From Methylobacterium oryzae (lineage in GTDB: Bacteria > Pseudomonadota > Alphaproteobacteria > Rhizobiales > Beijerinckiaceae), in assembly GCF_021398735.1 (NCBI RefSeq), contig NZ_CP090349.1, positions 5,888,001 to 5,952,000 on the forward strand: a stretch of DNA of 64,000 nucleotides. The letters run 5' to 3'. The notes under the pieces were generated by a model. That model did no database searches. It was given only the letters and a program-made list of their open reading frames with translations, and was not told where the DNA came from. Positions 41,723 to 50,595 of this stretch are shown here, one piece after another (position 1 is the first letter of the stretch; each line of letters begins with the position of its first letter). Position numbers and translations under genes: made by a program.

Positions 41723-42949
41723 ATGGAGCAGGACATCGGCGAGGGGGAGCGGCCGCCCGCTTCGCGACGGCCATCCGTCTCCAGGTCCCTGGACCTCCTC
41801 AACCTCCTGCTCATCGACGTGAACGGGGCGATCAAGCCCTACCTCAACGTCTACCTCTACGTGCACCGCGGTTGGAATGATGCCTCGGTCGGGCTGGTCA
41901 GCACGGTGTCGGGCATCGTCGGCATCGTGGTGCAGACGCCCATCGGGACCGCCATCGACGCGGTGCGCGACAAGCGCGTGATCCTGCTCGGCGCCCTGGT
42001 CGCGCTCTCGCTGGCCACGCTCCTCGTCGCGCTCTTCCCGTACTTCTGGCCCGTGCTCGCGGCCTCCTGCGTGCTGGCCGCCGTCGGGGGCATGCTGAGC
42101 CCGGCCATCGCGACGCTCACGCTCGGCCTGTTCCCATCCGACCGGATCGCCGGGCGCTTCGGCCGCAACGCCGCCCTGGAGCGGACCGGGAACGTCGCCA
42201 TCGCCGTGCTGATCGGGCTCGTCGGCTGGCTGTTCCCGGACCGCGCGGTGTTCCTCTTGGTCCCGGCCTGCGCCATCGTCTCGGCCGCGGCACTCTACTC
42301 CATCCCGCGCGATGCCATCGACGCGCGCCGGGCTCGCGGCGGCGGCGAGGGGGAGCAAGCCCCGGCCCGGTGGCGGACCCTGCTGACCTGCCGGCCGCTC
42401 ATGGTCTTCGCGGCCTGCGTAGGGCTTTTCCATTTCGCCAACGCGCCGCTGCTGACCCTCGTCGCCCAGGAGATCGGGCAGGCGCGCCCGGACTGGTCGT
42501 CCGTCATCGTCTCCGTCTGCATCGTCGGCGCGCAGGGGGTGATGGTGCCGATGGGGCTCATCGTCGGCCGCCGGGCCGAGCGCTGGGGCCGCAAGCCCTT
42601 GCTCGTGATCGGCTTCGCCGCGCTGCCCGTGCGCGCCTTGCTCTATCTCGTCTGGCGCGACCCGTACTGGCTGATCGCGGTCCAGTGCCTCGACGGCGTC
42701 GGTGCCGGCCTGCTCAGCGCGGTGAAGCCGCTGGTCATAGCCGACATCACCCGAGGAACCGGCCGCTACAACGCCGCCCACGGCCTGATCGGGACCGTGC
42801 AGGGCGCCGGCGCTTCGCTGTCGTTCGTGATCGCCGGAACCTTGGTCCAGCAGGCGGGGTTCGATGCCGCCTATCTCGCGTGCGCCGCCGTCGCGGCGGT
42901 CGCGCTCGGGGTGCTCGTGACGCTGCTGCCCGAGACAATCCCGGAGTAG
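41723..42949 (+). CDS. MFS transporter
   Basis: 408 aa with about twelve membrane helices in two halves. SLDLLNLLLIDVNGAIKPYLNVYLY begins the first; GTAIDAVRDKR is the loop 2-3 motif; ARWRTLLTCRPLMV marks the central loop; VGRRAERWGRKPLLVIG is the second-half signature. Sequence is of the YfcJ/putative drug exporter kind. Substrate unknown. The ATG follows AAAGGGGAG. Next gene is 71 bp downstream on the same strand. Confidence 0.85.
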   Translation: MEQDIGEGERPPASRRPSVSRSLDLLNLLLIDVNGAIKPYLNVYLYVHRGWNDASVGLVSTVSGIVGIVVQTPIGTAIDAVRDKRVILLGALVALSLATLLVALFPYFWPVLAASCVLAAVGGMLSPAIATLTLGLFPSDRIAGRFGRNAALERTGNVAIAVLIGLVGWLFPDRAVFLLVPACAIVSAAALYSIPRDAIDARRARGGGEGEQAPARWRTLLTCRPLMVFAACVGLFHFANAPLLTLVAQEIGQARPDWSSVIVSVCIVGAQGVMVPMGLIVGRRAERWGRKPLLVIGFAALPVRALLYLVWRDPYWLIAVQCLDGVGAGLLSAVKPLVIADITRGTGRYNAAHGLIGTVQGAGASLSFVIAGTLVQQAGFDAAYLACAAVAAVALGVLVTLLPETIPE

Positions 42950-43020
42950 CCCCGGAGAAGCCTCGGGGCGGCCCGGCGGCGTGGCTGCGAGCGGTGAGAC
43001 CTGGCACGGCTTGAGGAGGG

Positions 43021-43752
43021 GTGGTGAAAGATCGGATTTCCGGCCGGGGTGGCCGGCGGCTCACCGCGACGCTGGCCGTGCTCCTCTCCCTTGCCCTGCC
43101 CGTCACCGCCGCGACGCTCCACAGCACCTACGTCGACCCGGCGGCGATGGCGCTGCAGCGCGTCCTGCCGCCCCCGCCCGAAGCCGGCTCGGAATCGGCC
43201 AAGGCGGACATGCAGGCCGTGGAGGCCGCGGTCCGCGCCCGCACGCCCGACGACGAGCGGCGCATCACCGCGAACCTGCCGTGCACCCTCGACCGCTTCA
43301 CCGGTGTGCTCGGCCCGGCCTTCACGGCGGAGACGATGCCGGACACCGCGGCGCTGATCGAGAGTGTGTTCCAGGACGGGGAACTCGCCGTGCTGGCGGC
43401 GAAGGCCGCCATCGCGCGGCCGCGGCCCTACACGGTGAAGCCGGACCTCGCCACGTTCGGACATCGCTCCGACAGCACGTCCTACCCGAGCGGCCACGCC
43501 ACGTTCGGGTATCTCGCGGCCACGGTGCTGTCGCGCCTCGTGCCCGAGAAGCGCCAGGCGCTGTTCGCTTTCGCCGGGACCTACGGGGAGAACCGGGTGA
43601 TCGCCGGCACCCATTTCCCGTCCGACCTCGAAGCCGGCAAAATCGCCGCGGCCGTCATCGCCGAGGCGCTGTTCCACGACCCGCGCTTCGAACGCGATCT
43701 CGCCCGGGCGGCTTCTGAAGTCGCGGCCCAGGGCGGCGCCTCCGGTCGGTGA
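43021..43752 (+). CDS. PAP2-type acid phosphatase, secreted
   Basis: 243 aa starting at GTG, with a signal peptide (LTATLAVLLSLALPVTAA). The three class A acid phosphatase motifs are present: KAAIARPRP (K-x6-RP), SYPSGHATFGY, and NRVIAGTHFPSD (R-x5-H-x3-D). These make a periplasmic vanadium-haloperoxidase-like phosphatase of broad specificity. The 71-bp gap to the MFS gene permits cotranscription. Confidence 0.88.
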   Translation: MVKDRISGRGGRRLTATLAVLLSLALPVTAATLHSTYVDPAAMALQRVLPPPPEAGSESAKADMQAVEAAVRARTPDDERRITANLPCTLDRFTGVLGPAFTAETMPDTAALIESVFQDGELAVLAAKAAIARPRPYTVKPDLATFGHRSDSTSYPSGHATFGYLAATVLSRLVPEKRQALFAFAGTYGENRVIAGTHFPSDLEAGKIAAAVIAEALFHDPRFERDLARAASEVAAQGGASGR

Positions 43753-43931
43753 GGCGAAGGCTCCTGACGCAGGATCACGAAGGCGGGAGGCGGGTTGCGG
43801 GGCGAACCCGCCTGTCTGACCGCGATCCCAGGCAATCCTGGGCACCCGCGCACGGGCCCTTGCCGCACCCGACCCAGCCCCGGAGATGGGCCGCCCGACA
43901 TCCGAGCCCCGAACGACAGGAGACCGCCGGC

Positions 43932-44114
43932 ATGTCTCACGTCACCGAGGAGATGGCCGCTGATGGGCACTTCATGGTCAAGGTCGCCGGTCGTGCCGTC
44001 ACGGAGACCTGCGAGAAGCGACAGGCCAGGAAGCTCGTCCGCGCGATGCGCATCTGTCGGGCGGCCTCGTCACGCTGTTCGGCGGAAGACGAGGCTCGCC
44101 GCTGCGATGGCTAA
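43932..44114 (+). CDS. Small hypothetical protein, 60 aa
   Basis: MSHVTEEMAADGHFMVKVAGRAVTETCEKRQARKLVRAMRI is a compact frame with a GACAGGAGA ribosome binding site. The family is not recognised; the C-terminal Cys/Arg-rich end is unusual. The 3' end overlaps the convergent NTF2-like gene by four bases. Confidence 0.5.
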   Translation: MSHVTEEMAADGHFMVKVAGRAVTETCEKRQARKLVRAMRICRAASSRCSAEDEARRCDG

Positions 44115-44527
44115 GCCCAGCCGAGCTCTCTCACGGCCCGGGCGTCGTTCCAGATCTTCGTCAATCCGATGATGCGGTCCCCCTCGAACTGCATGACATA
44201 CACGTAGTCGGTCGACGTGGATTTGCCCGTGGGCGGGCAGGGTCCGCCCTCGCCAGTGTGGGTCCCGTGGAAGACCCCGTAGGCCATCACGTTCCGGCGC
44301 TCCTCGTCGGTCGCGAAGGATCGCACCTCGTACCGACCGTCGGGGATGAAGGTCAGGAGCCCCTTCATCCACTCCGTGTAGTCCCGCAGGGAGGTCACGC
44401 CGGCCAGGGCATCGGCCTGGGCGGAGAAGGTCGCATGCGGGGCACAGTAGCGCGCGCACGCCTCCCAGCCTCCGCCGGTCTCGCAGGCATCGAAGAAGGC
44501 CTTTGCTACCGTCGTGATGTCGCCCAT
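44111..44527 (-). CDS. NTF2-like (SnoaL-type) protein
   Basis: 138 aa. The alpha+beta cone pattern is TVAKAFFDACETGGGWEAC, YCAPHATFSAQADALAGV, YTEWMKGLLTFIPDGRYEVRS, and YVYVMQFEGDRIIGLTKIWND. The SnoaL/NTF2 fold covers isomerases and small-molecule binders. It cannot be assigned a substrate. An alternative ATG seven codons upstream (44,548) is possible. Confidence 0.8.
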   Translation of the reverse strand: MGDITTVAKAFFDACETGGGWEACARYCAPHATFSAQADALAGVTSLRDYTEWMKGLLTFIPDGRYEVRSFATDEERRNVMAYGVFHGTHTGEGGPCPPTGKSTSTDYVYVMQFEGDRIIGLTKIWNDARAVRELGWA

Positions 44528-44548
44528 GCCTGGATCGCCCTTTTCCAT

Positions 44549-44965
44549 TGCCGGAAGCGCCGATTGTAGCGGACGCCGTCCGCGCAAGCACCCTCTGCGA
44601 GGGTCTGCGCGGACGGTCATGCGGCTGGCGCCGCTTCCGACCGTATCGCGACGATCAGGAAGGCGCCTCGTTCGAGGCAGCCGCGCCATGCCCCCCGCTC
44701 CCGTGCGGGAGCGGGTTGGGGCAAGACGCTTCGAGGTCGAACGCGCCATGTCTGTGACCGTTCTCGTGTGAAGCCGGGGGAGGCGGTGGGCCGGACGCGC
44801 CGAGGCGCGCGGCCCGGCTTCTCGAAAACGGCGTCCCGACTTCGGCCGTCCCCCGGCCGAGCGCTCGAGCGCTCTCCGCCGAAGTGGATACCGGTTCGGC
44901 GTAAGAGAGCGCGTCAAGACAAAGGTTTAGAGCCGTGCCCGATTGCAACGCGATCGGGCACGGCT
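44549..44965. other. Intergenic region with two palindromic elements
   Basis: 417 bp without a gene. It holds a compact hairpin at 44,694-44,715 and the CTAGAGCCG-type palindrome at 44,928-44,968. The rest is GC-rich with no sigma motif seen. Confidence 0.5.
44694..44715. repeat. Compact 10-bp palindrome
   Basis: CCCGCTCCCG and CGGGAGCGGG separated by TG. Similar CCCTC-type hairpins accompany the split element at 17.5 kb, so the two sequence kinds may travel together. Confidence 0.7.
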
Positions 44966-44968
44966 CTA
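44928..44968. repeat. 16-bp palindromic element, CTAG-ended, terminator for the GMC oxidoreductase gene
   Basis: TAGAGCCGTGCCCGAT at 44,928-44,943 pairs exactly with 44,953-44,968, loop TGCAACGCG. The right arm includes the TAG stop codon of the GMC gene on the minus strand. It probably ends transcription. The loop word TGCAACG and the CTAGAGCCG end are shared with the split element at 17.5 kb, so this is a dispersed repeat family. Confidence 0.8.
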
Positions 44969-46501
44969 GCCGAGCCTCCGGCCGATCGCCTCGGCGAGCA
45001 TGATCGTGGTCACATTCGTCGGCGCCGAGACGATGTCGGGCATGATCGAGGCATCGACGACGTTCAGGCCGTCCACCCCGCGCACCGCCCCGCTCCCATC
45101 GACCACTGCCCACGGGTCGTCGCGGCCGCCCATCGGGACGGAGGAGGTCGGGTGGGCGTAGCCGTCGACTGCCGAGAGCACGGCTCGCCGCAGCGCGTCG
45201 TCGTCACGGACATCGGGACCGGGATACAGCTCCGCCGCGACCACGTCGCTGAACGGGGCCGTCCGGCCGATGCGCCGCGACAGGCGCACCGCTTCCAACA
45301 TGCGCCTCAGGTCGGCCGGGTCCTCGAAGAAGTTGTAGCGGATGAGCGGCATGGCGCGGGGGTCGCGGCTCGTCAGCCGAACCGAGCCGACGGACCTCGG
45401 CAGCGTGACCGAGCAGGCCAGTACGATGGCCCCGCCGGTCGGGCTCTGCGCCGGATCGAAGATGTGCGTCCCCGAGATGTGAAGGTCCAACTCGTCCGGG
45501 GCGGCCTCACGCGACCGCGTCCAGATGATCGCGCCCGCGACCGGGTCCATCGCCCGCACCTCCCGCTTGAGCGCGTAGACGTTGTAGTAGAACGGATGCT
45601 CCTTGAGCCGCTCGCCGACCGGCGCGTCCTGCAGCACGGGAATGTCGAGGTCGCGCAGGTGCGCCGCCGGCCCGATGCCCGACCGCATCAGGATGGCGGG
45701 GCTGCCGAATGCCCCGGCCGAGAGGATCACCCGTCCGGCCTCCACCGTCGCGCCGCCCAGAAGCCGGAGGCCGCGCGCCCGCCGGCCGTCGAACAGCACG
45801 GCGTCGACCTCGGCGCCCCCGACGATGGCGAGGTTCGGTCGGCGCCGAACGTCCTCAGTCAGGTAGGCCATGCCCGTGTTGACGCGTCGGCCCTCGACCA
45901 CGTTCAGCGGGTAGGGCGAGACGCCGTGCTGCTCCGCGCCGTTGAAGTCGGCGATGCGGGACAGGCCGGCCGCCTCCGCGGCCAGCACGAAGGCGCGCAT
46001 GGAGGGGGTGATCTCCTCCATCGTGCGCTGGCGGATCGGGAAGGGCCCGGAGCGCCCGCGCCGAGCGTCGTCGCCGGCCGGCGTGTTCTCCAGTGCCCTG
46101 AAGACCGGGAGCACCTCGTCCCACGACCAGCCGTCGAGACCGCGCGCGGTCCAGCGGGCGAAATCGGACGGCCGCGCCCGCATGGCGACCGCGGCGTTCA
46201 CGCCGGAGCTGCCGCCGAGCACCTTGCCGCGGATCGCGCGCACGTCGTGGCCGAGGCCGGAGCGGTCCTGGGTGTGGTAGCCCCAGTCGTGCGCCGCGTC
46301 GCCGCCGACCCAGTTCGCGTTCGCGATGACGTCCGGATACGCCCCCGGCGCGTAGGCCGGTCCGGCCTCCAGCAGAAGAACCGTCCGGTTCGGATTCTCG
46401 CTGAGCCGGCGCGCGAGCACGGCGCCCGCGGAGCCTCCGCCGGCGATGACGACGTCGAAGGCCTGATCCGGGATGGGGGCGCGGGTGGGCATGGCGGACA
46501 T
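44966..46501 (-). CDS. GMC family FAD oxidoreductase (choline dehydrogenase-like)
   Basis: 511 aa. The FAD site is FDVVIAGGGSAGAVLARRLSE followed by VLLLEAG. GKVLGGSSGVNAAVAMR is the GMC signature, SAGAFGSPAILMRSGIGP the second. The active-site pair is near GYAHPTSSVPMG and MPDIVSAPTNVTTIMLAE. Substrate alcohols cannot be told. It lies downstream of the esterase on the same strand (23 bp), so an alcohol or ester degradation pair is plausible. The start follows GAAGAGGA. Confidence 0.9.
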   Translation of the reverse strand: MSAMPTRAPIPDQAFDVVIAGGGSAGAVLARRLSENPNRTVLLLEAGPAYAPGAYPDVIANANWVGGDAAHDWGYHTQDRSGLGHDVRAIRGKVLGGSSGVNAAVAMRARPSDFARWTARGLDGWSWDEVLPVFRALENTPAGDDARRGRSGPFPIRQRTMEEITPSMRAFVLAAEAAGLSRIADFNGAEQHGVSPYPLNVVEGRRVNTGMAYLTEDVRRRPNLAIVGGAEVDAVLFDGRRARGLRLLGGATVEAGRVILSAGAFGSPAILMRSGIGPAAHLRDLDIPVLQDAPVGERLKEHPFYYNVYALKREVRAMDPVAGAIIWTRSREAAPDELDLHISGTHIFDPAQSPTGGAIVLACSVTLPRSVGSVRLTSRDPRAMPLIRYNFFEDPADLRRMLEAVRLSRRIGRTAPFSDVVAAELYPGPDVRDDDALRRAVLSAVDGYAHPTSSVPMGGRDDPWAVVDGSGAVRGVDGLNVVDASIMPDIVSAPTNVTTIMLAEAIGRRLG

Positions 46502-46524
46502 GTCCTCTTCGAGAGCGGCGATGG

Positions 46525-47469
46525 TCAGGATGCGGAGGCGCGGCGCAGGAAGGCGGCGGCTCGGTCGAGGGCCCGGCGGCTGCTGTCGAGGTGGGCGATG
46601 TCGAGCTGGAAGACGTGATGCAGGCCCTCCCAGACCTCCAGCCACACCGCGACGCCAGCCTGTTCGGCGCGCCGGGCGTAGCGCGTCGCGTCGTCGATGA
46701 GGCGCTCGTCGGTGCCGACTTGGATCAGGAGCGGGGGCAATCCGCGCAGGTCGCCGAGGAGCGGTGAAGCCAGCGGGTGGCGGACATCGCGCGCGCCGGC
46801 ATACTTGCGCGCGCAGTCCTGCAGGTACGCACGGCCGATGAGCGGGTCCTGCACCGAAGGATCGTTCATGGAGGGGCCGGACAGCGTCAGGTCGGTCCAG
46901 GGCGAGAAGACGACGCCGGCCACCGGCGCAGGGCCGCGCGCGCGCAGGGCGAGGCTCGCCAGGGTGACGAGGCTCAGCCCGCCCCCGGCCGAGTCCCCGA
47001 CGACGGCGATCCGGTCGTAGCCTTGGCCGATCAACCAATCCCAGGCAGCCAGCGCCGCCTCCGGGGCAGCGGGCAGCGTCGCCTCCGGCGCCAGAGGATA
47101 GTCGATGGCGAGCGCGGCGACGCCGGCCCGGCTCGCGATCTGGCTGACGAAGCCGCGATAGGCCGCGGCCGTGCCCTGGACGTAGCCGCCGCCGTGCAGG
47201 AAGAGGATCGCCTGGCCGGGCGCGGCATCCGCGGGGCGCACCCACCAGCCGCGGATGCCGGCCTCGTCCACGGGGTCGAACGCGACGCCGTCCGCGCGCG
47301 GGCTGCCGGCTATGAAGGTGTCGTAGACGGCCCGCGGCTCTCCCGTCGCGTTGCCCCAGAAGCGCGCGAACAGGTCCCGCAGGGCGTCCTCGCGCCGCCG
47401 TTCATCGTCGGCGAGCGGAATGGTGATCGTCCCTGGCGCCGGATCGGGGCCGAAGGTGTCGTCGCGCAT
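46525..47469 (-). CDS. Alpha/beta hydrolase, HSL-type esterase
   Basis: 314 aa from the ATG at MRDDTFG. It has the oxyanion motif LFLHGGGYVQG, the nucleophile VVGDSAGGGLSL, acid in GTDERLIDDA, and His in LHHVFQ. This is the hormone-sensitive-lipase family (HGGG plus GDSAGG). A cytosolic esterase for short acyl esters. An upstream in-frame start exists but is weaker. First gene of the esterase-GMC unit. Confidence 0.9.
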   Translation of the reverse strand: MRDDTFGPDPAPGTITIPLADDERRREDALRDLFARFWGNATGEPRAVYDTFIAGSPRADGVAFDPVDEAGIRGWWVRPADAAPGQAILFLHGGGYVQGTAAAYRGFVSQIASRAGVAALAIDYPLAPEATLPAAPEAALAAWDWLIGQGYDRIAVVGDSAGGGLSLVTLASLALRARGPAPVAGVVFSPWTDLTLSGPSMNDPSVQDPLIGRAYLQDCARKYAGARDVRHPLASPLLGDLRGLPPLLIQVGTDERLIDDATRYARRAEQAGVAVWLEVWEGLHHVFQLDIAHLDSSRRALDRAAAFLRRASAS

Positions 47470-47572
47470 CGCAGTTCCCGCTGGTGCATCGGCCCGACCG
47501 CCGCCGGGCAAGGCTCCGCCGTCCGCGCGTCGCTCGGCGCCGCGCGGGGTTCGTGTGTCGGACGATCGGATC

Positions 47573-48451
47573 TCAGGCCGGGATGCGGCCGAACGCGCCC
47601 CGGGCGTAGCCGGCGAGCGCGCGCTCGACGTCGGCGACCGTGGACATCACCAGCGGACCGCGCTTGACGAAGGGCTCGCGGATCGGCCGCCCGGCCATCA
47701 GCACGACATGCGCAGCCTCGGCGGCTTCGAGGATGATCTCCGCGGCGGAACCGGCGCCCACCGCTAGGGCGCCGCCCTCCGGCAGGAGGCGCTCCTCCTC
47801 ACGGCAGCGGACGGACACGCGCCCCGACACGGCGTAGATCCAGGCTTGCCGCCCCTCGGGCAGGGCGTGGGCGAAGGCGCCGCCCGGCTGTAGGAAGCCG
47901 TCGAGCAGTGTCATCTCCTCCGGGGTGCCACCCGCGCCAACAACGTCGCCGCTCTGCCCCAGGACGACGCGGACGCGATGGCCGCGGCCTTCGAGGACCG
48001 GGATGTCGGCCGCGCGAACGTGCAGCGCGCGCGCCGGCTGCGCCTTGAGGCGCGCGGGCAGATTGACGAAGACCTGCAGGGCGTGGACCCGTGCCCCTTC
48101 GGCCGGCCTCTCCTCGTGCGCGGCGCCCGACGCCGCCGCGAGCCAGTAGAGGTCGCCCGGCTCGAGGGCGACGTCTCGGCCCAGCGTGTCCCGGTTGAGG
48201 AAGTGGCCGGTCGCGTCCTCGAACATGACGGTCACGGCCGAGATGCCGGCATGGAGGTGCGGCTCGAAGGTCGGCCCGGTCATGACGAAGTGGTCGACCA
48301 TCAGGAGCGGGTCCATGCGCCCGTCGAAGGCTTCCTCGGAGAAGTGCGCCGCGGAGAAGTTCGAGCCGATGCGGTGGGGCGCTCCGAGAACGGTCTCGCC
48401 GAGCCTCGGGTGGAGCGCGTCGGCCCCGTGGATGGTCTCGAGAGCTGTCAT
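47573..48451 (-). CDS. Pirin family protein
   Basis: 292 aa with the bicupin pirin pattern: SNFSAAHFSEEAFDGRMDPLLMVDHFVMTGPTFEPHLHAGISAVTVM (His residues of the metal site, about residues 30-75), ALEPGDLYWLAAASGAAHEE, VNLPARLK. Some pirins are quercetin dioxygenases, others regulators. Its promoter (about 48,527) carries the same operator-like word as the LysR/isochorismatase intergenic region. Confidence 0.88.
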   Translation of the reverse strand: MTALETIHGADALHPRLGETVLGAPHRIGSNFSAAHFSEEAFDGRMDPLLMVDHFVMTGPTFEPHLHAGISAVTVMFEDATGHFLNRDTLGRDVALEPGDLYWLAAASGAAHEERPAEGARVHALQVFVNLPARLKAQPARALHVRAADIPVLEGRGHRVRVVLGQSGDVVGAGGTPEEMTLLDGFLQPGGAFAHALPEGRQAWIYAVSGRVSVRCREEERLLPEGGALAVGAGSAAEIILEAAEAAHVVLMAGRPIREPFVKRGPLVMSTVADVERALAGYARGAFGRIPA

Positions 48452-48526
48452 GTCCTGCCTCGCTGCGTGGATGTGCCGATGGTGTTGCGACAAACGCTGG
48501 CCGAGAAGGCAGCCATTTTCGGACCT

Positions 48527-48547
48527 ATCGTCCGATCGTTTGGACGC
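48527..48547. promoter_or_regulatory. Operator-like site upstream of the pirin gene
   Basis: ATCGTCC followed by GATCGTTT and GGACGC. The same half sites with the same 8-nt spacing occur at 49,561-49,581. A second overlapping inverted repeat, TCGGAC/GTCCGA, lies at 48,520-48,536. Position is about 80 bp upstream of the pirin start codon. Confidence 0.65.
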
Positions 48548-48637
48548 CGGGATCCGGCATCCGGTGGCGCTCGCGGCGGATGGGGACCGGCCCCGGCTCC
48601 GCACCCCCTCGACCGACCCCGCCGAGATCGCCCGCGC

Positions 48638-49549
48638 CTAGAGCAGCACGGCCTTCGGAAACTCCGCCGCGAGGTGGTCGAGGAAGGCCCGCACGGACGG
48701 AAGCAGGCCTTGGCGGTAGGGAATGAGGGCCGTCAGGGTGGAGTCGCCCGCGACCCAGTCGGGCAGAACGCGCCGCAGGGCACCCGAGCGGACGGCCTGA
48801 CGACAGATGTAGCTCGGCAGAGCGACCACGCCGATGCCGCGGATGGCGGCCTGCTGCAGCCCGACCATGTCATCGCCCATCAGCCGCGGGCTCAACGGCA
48901 GTACCGCCTCGTCCCCGGCGCGGCTCGCGTGCCGCAGCCGCCAGACCGGCGCGACCCCGGTCCGCATCATGAACAGGGACGGATGGTCCCGAAGGGCGTC
49001 CGGATTGTCCGGAGCGCCGTTCTCGTCGAGGTATGCCGATCCCGCGAACAGGAACCAGGGCGCCGGCGCCAGGGTACGCTGGACGAGGTTCGAGTCCGGC
49101 AGCGGGTCCGTATGGGCCCGCACGGCGATGTCGAAGTTCTCGCCGACGATGTCGACGGTGCGGTCCGCGCCGTGGGCCACGACATTCACCTTCGGGTGGC
49201 GGACGAGGAAGTCCGCGATGATGTCCGCCAGGGCGAACTGCATGGTCGCGATGCCGGCCGTGCACCGCACCGTGCCGGTCGGCTCCGTCAGGCGCTGGCG
49301 GATCGTCGTCTCCGCCAGCTCCGCCTCTCTGAGCATCGCGACCGCGTGGCGGTAGAAGTCCTCCCCCGCATCCGTCATGCCGAACCGGCGCGAGGTCCGG
49401 TTCAACAGCCGGACGCCGAGGGCGGCCTCCAGCTGCTGGAGGCGGTGGCTCAAAGTGGATTTCGGCACGCGCAGCGTCCGCCCGGCGGCCGTGAAGCCGC
49501 CGCGATCGACGACCTGCACGAAGTAGAAGAAGTCGTTCAGGTCGAGCAC
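48638..49549 (-). CDS. LysR-type transcriptional regulator
   Basis: 303 aa starting at GTG. The N-terminal winged helix is FFYFVQVVDRGGFTAAGRTLRVPKSTLSHRLQQLEAALGV (about residues 5-45) with NRTSRRFGMTDAG after it. The effector domain has VRCTAGIATMQFALADIIADFL and ends with LDHLAAEFPKAV. It belongs to the YhjC/DsdC-like subgroup common in alphaproteobacteria. It is divergent from the isochorismatase-like gene and matching operator sites flank it on both sides, so it probably controls that gene and the pirin gene. Confidence 0.9.
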   Translation of the reverse strand: MLDLNDFFYFVQVVDRGGFTAAGRTLRVPKSTLSHRLQQLEAALGVRLLNRTSRRFGMTDAGEDFYRHAVAMLREAELAETTIRQRLTEPTGTVRCTAGIATMQFALADIIADFLVRHPKVNVVAHGADRTVDIVGENFDIAVRAHTDPLPDSNLVQRTLAPAPWFLFAGSAYLDENGAPDNPDALRDHPSLFMMRTGVAPVWRLRHASRAGDEAVLPLSPRLMGDDMVGLQQAAIRGIGVVALPSYICRQAVRSGALRRVLPDWVAGDSTLTALIPYRQGLLPSVRAFLDHLAAEFPKAVLL

Positions 49550-49560
49550 GCCGCCCCCTT

Positions 49561-49581
49561 ATCGTCCAAACCTATGGACGC
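49561..49581. promoter_or_regulatory. Operator-like site between lysR and the isochorismatase gene
   Basis: ATCGTCC, AAACCTAT, GGACGC: identical half sites and spacing to the site upstream of the pirin gene. It lies 11 bp from the LysR start codon and about 93 bp before the isochorismatase start. It contains a T-N11-A core as LysR-type sites do. Confidence 0.65.
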
Positions 49582-49673
49582 TGGGTTCGGATTGTTGCGG
49601 CTTCTGGGCCGCCGGTCCAGCCGATAGCACTTGCTCGTCGCCGGCCCCGACGGGGCTTGAGCAGGAGGATACG

Positions 49674-50312
49674 ATGACCGCTCGCGCCTACGAACCGCTC
49701 ACCGCCGAGAACGCAGCCCTCGTCCTCGTCGACCATCAGGTCGGCCTGATGACGGGCGTGCGGGACTATTCGACGGGCGAGCTCAAGCACAACGTGATCG
49801 CCCTGGCGAAGGCCGCCACGGCGCTCGGCCTGCCCATCGTGGTCACCACGACGGCGCGCGACAGCCTATGGGGTCCGACCTTCCCCGAGTTGGTCGCGGC
49901 GTTGCCCGGAAACGAGATCATCGACCGCTCGTCGGTGAACGCCTACGACGACGCGCGCGTCGCCCGGGCCATCGAGGCCACGGGCCGCGAGAAGCTGATC
50001 TTCGCCGGCATCTCGCTGGAGGTCTGCGCGGCTTTCCCGGCCATGACAGCCGTCGCCCGCGGCCTCGACGCCTACGTGGCTGTCGACGCCTCCGGGACGT
50101 TCAGCGAGACCAAGCGCCAGGCCGGCCTTCTCCGTATGGCGCAGGCGGGCGTGGTCCTGTCCGACTACGCGACGCTGATGGTCGAGATCCTGAAGGACAA
50201 CGCCCGCCCGGAGGCGGGCCCGGTCTACGCGGCCTTGGACATGCCCTGGGCGACCTTGGTCGGCCAGGTCGCCGCCTCCTTCGGCAGAGTGCACGGCGGA
50301 GCGAATGCTTGA
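49674..50312 (+). CDS. Isochorismatase-like hydrolase, YcaC type
   Basis: 212 aa. Catalytic residues by family pattern: Asp in LVLVDHQVGLM, Lys after LAKAATALG (region), Cys in FAGISLEVCAAFPAMTAV. GISLEVCAA is typical of the YcaC subgroup. A CAGGAGG site precedes the ATG. Divergent from the LysR gene, whose operator-like site overlaps the shared promoter. Substrate unknown; the pirin-LysR-YcaC trio recurs in Rhizobiales. Confidence 0.9.
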   Translation: MTARAYEPLTAENAALVLVDHQVGLMTGVRDYSTGELKHNVIALAKAATALGLPIVVTTTARDSLWGPTFPELVAALPGNEIIDRSSVNAYDDARVARAIEATGREKLIFAGISLEVCAAFPAMTAVARGLDAYVAVDASGTFSETKRQAGLLRMAQAGVVLSDYATLMVEILKDNARPEAGPVYAALDMPWATLVGQVAASFGRVHGGANA

Positions 50313-50475
50313 CCGTTCACGACACGTGTCAGTTTGCGGCCTGTCCCACAGCGGTCGCGCCAGCGGTGTCTGCCGGCCCCTGCTCGACGCAACAATCGAA
50401 GCAACACGCGCGTAAGGCCGAGCTCTTAAATCCTTCATTAACCAAAGGCCCGAACGGCCACGAGGGGGAACCGAC

Positions 50476-50589
50476 ATGACCACCATCATCGCACGACTGC
50501 TGATCGTCATCAGCGTGATCGGCGCCATCGCCTGCGCGCCGATGCTGACGCCCGCATCCGCAGCCGGTCTCCTCGCGCAGACGAGGTGA
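50476..50589 (+). CDS. Mini membrane protein, 37 aa
   Basis: MTTIIARLLIVISVIGAIAC then APMLTPASAAGLLAQTR. One N-terminal membrane helix with a short tail. The frame is preceded by GAGGGGGAA. Codon choice is like the neighbours. Not recognised. Six bases separate it from the next mini-gene on the same strand, so the two form a unit. Confidence 0.55.
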   Translation: MTTIIARLLIVISVIGAIACAPMLTPASAAGLLAQTR

Positions 50590-50595
50590 GCCGTC

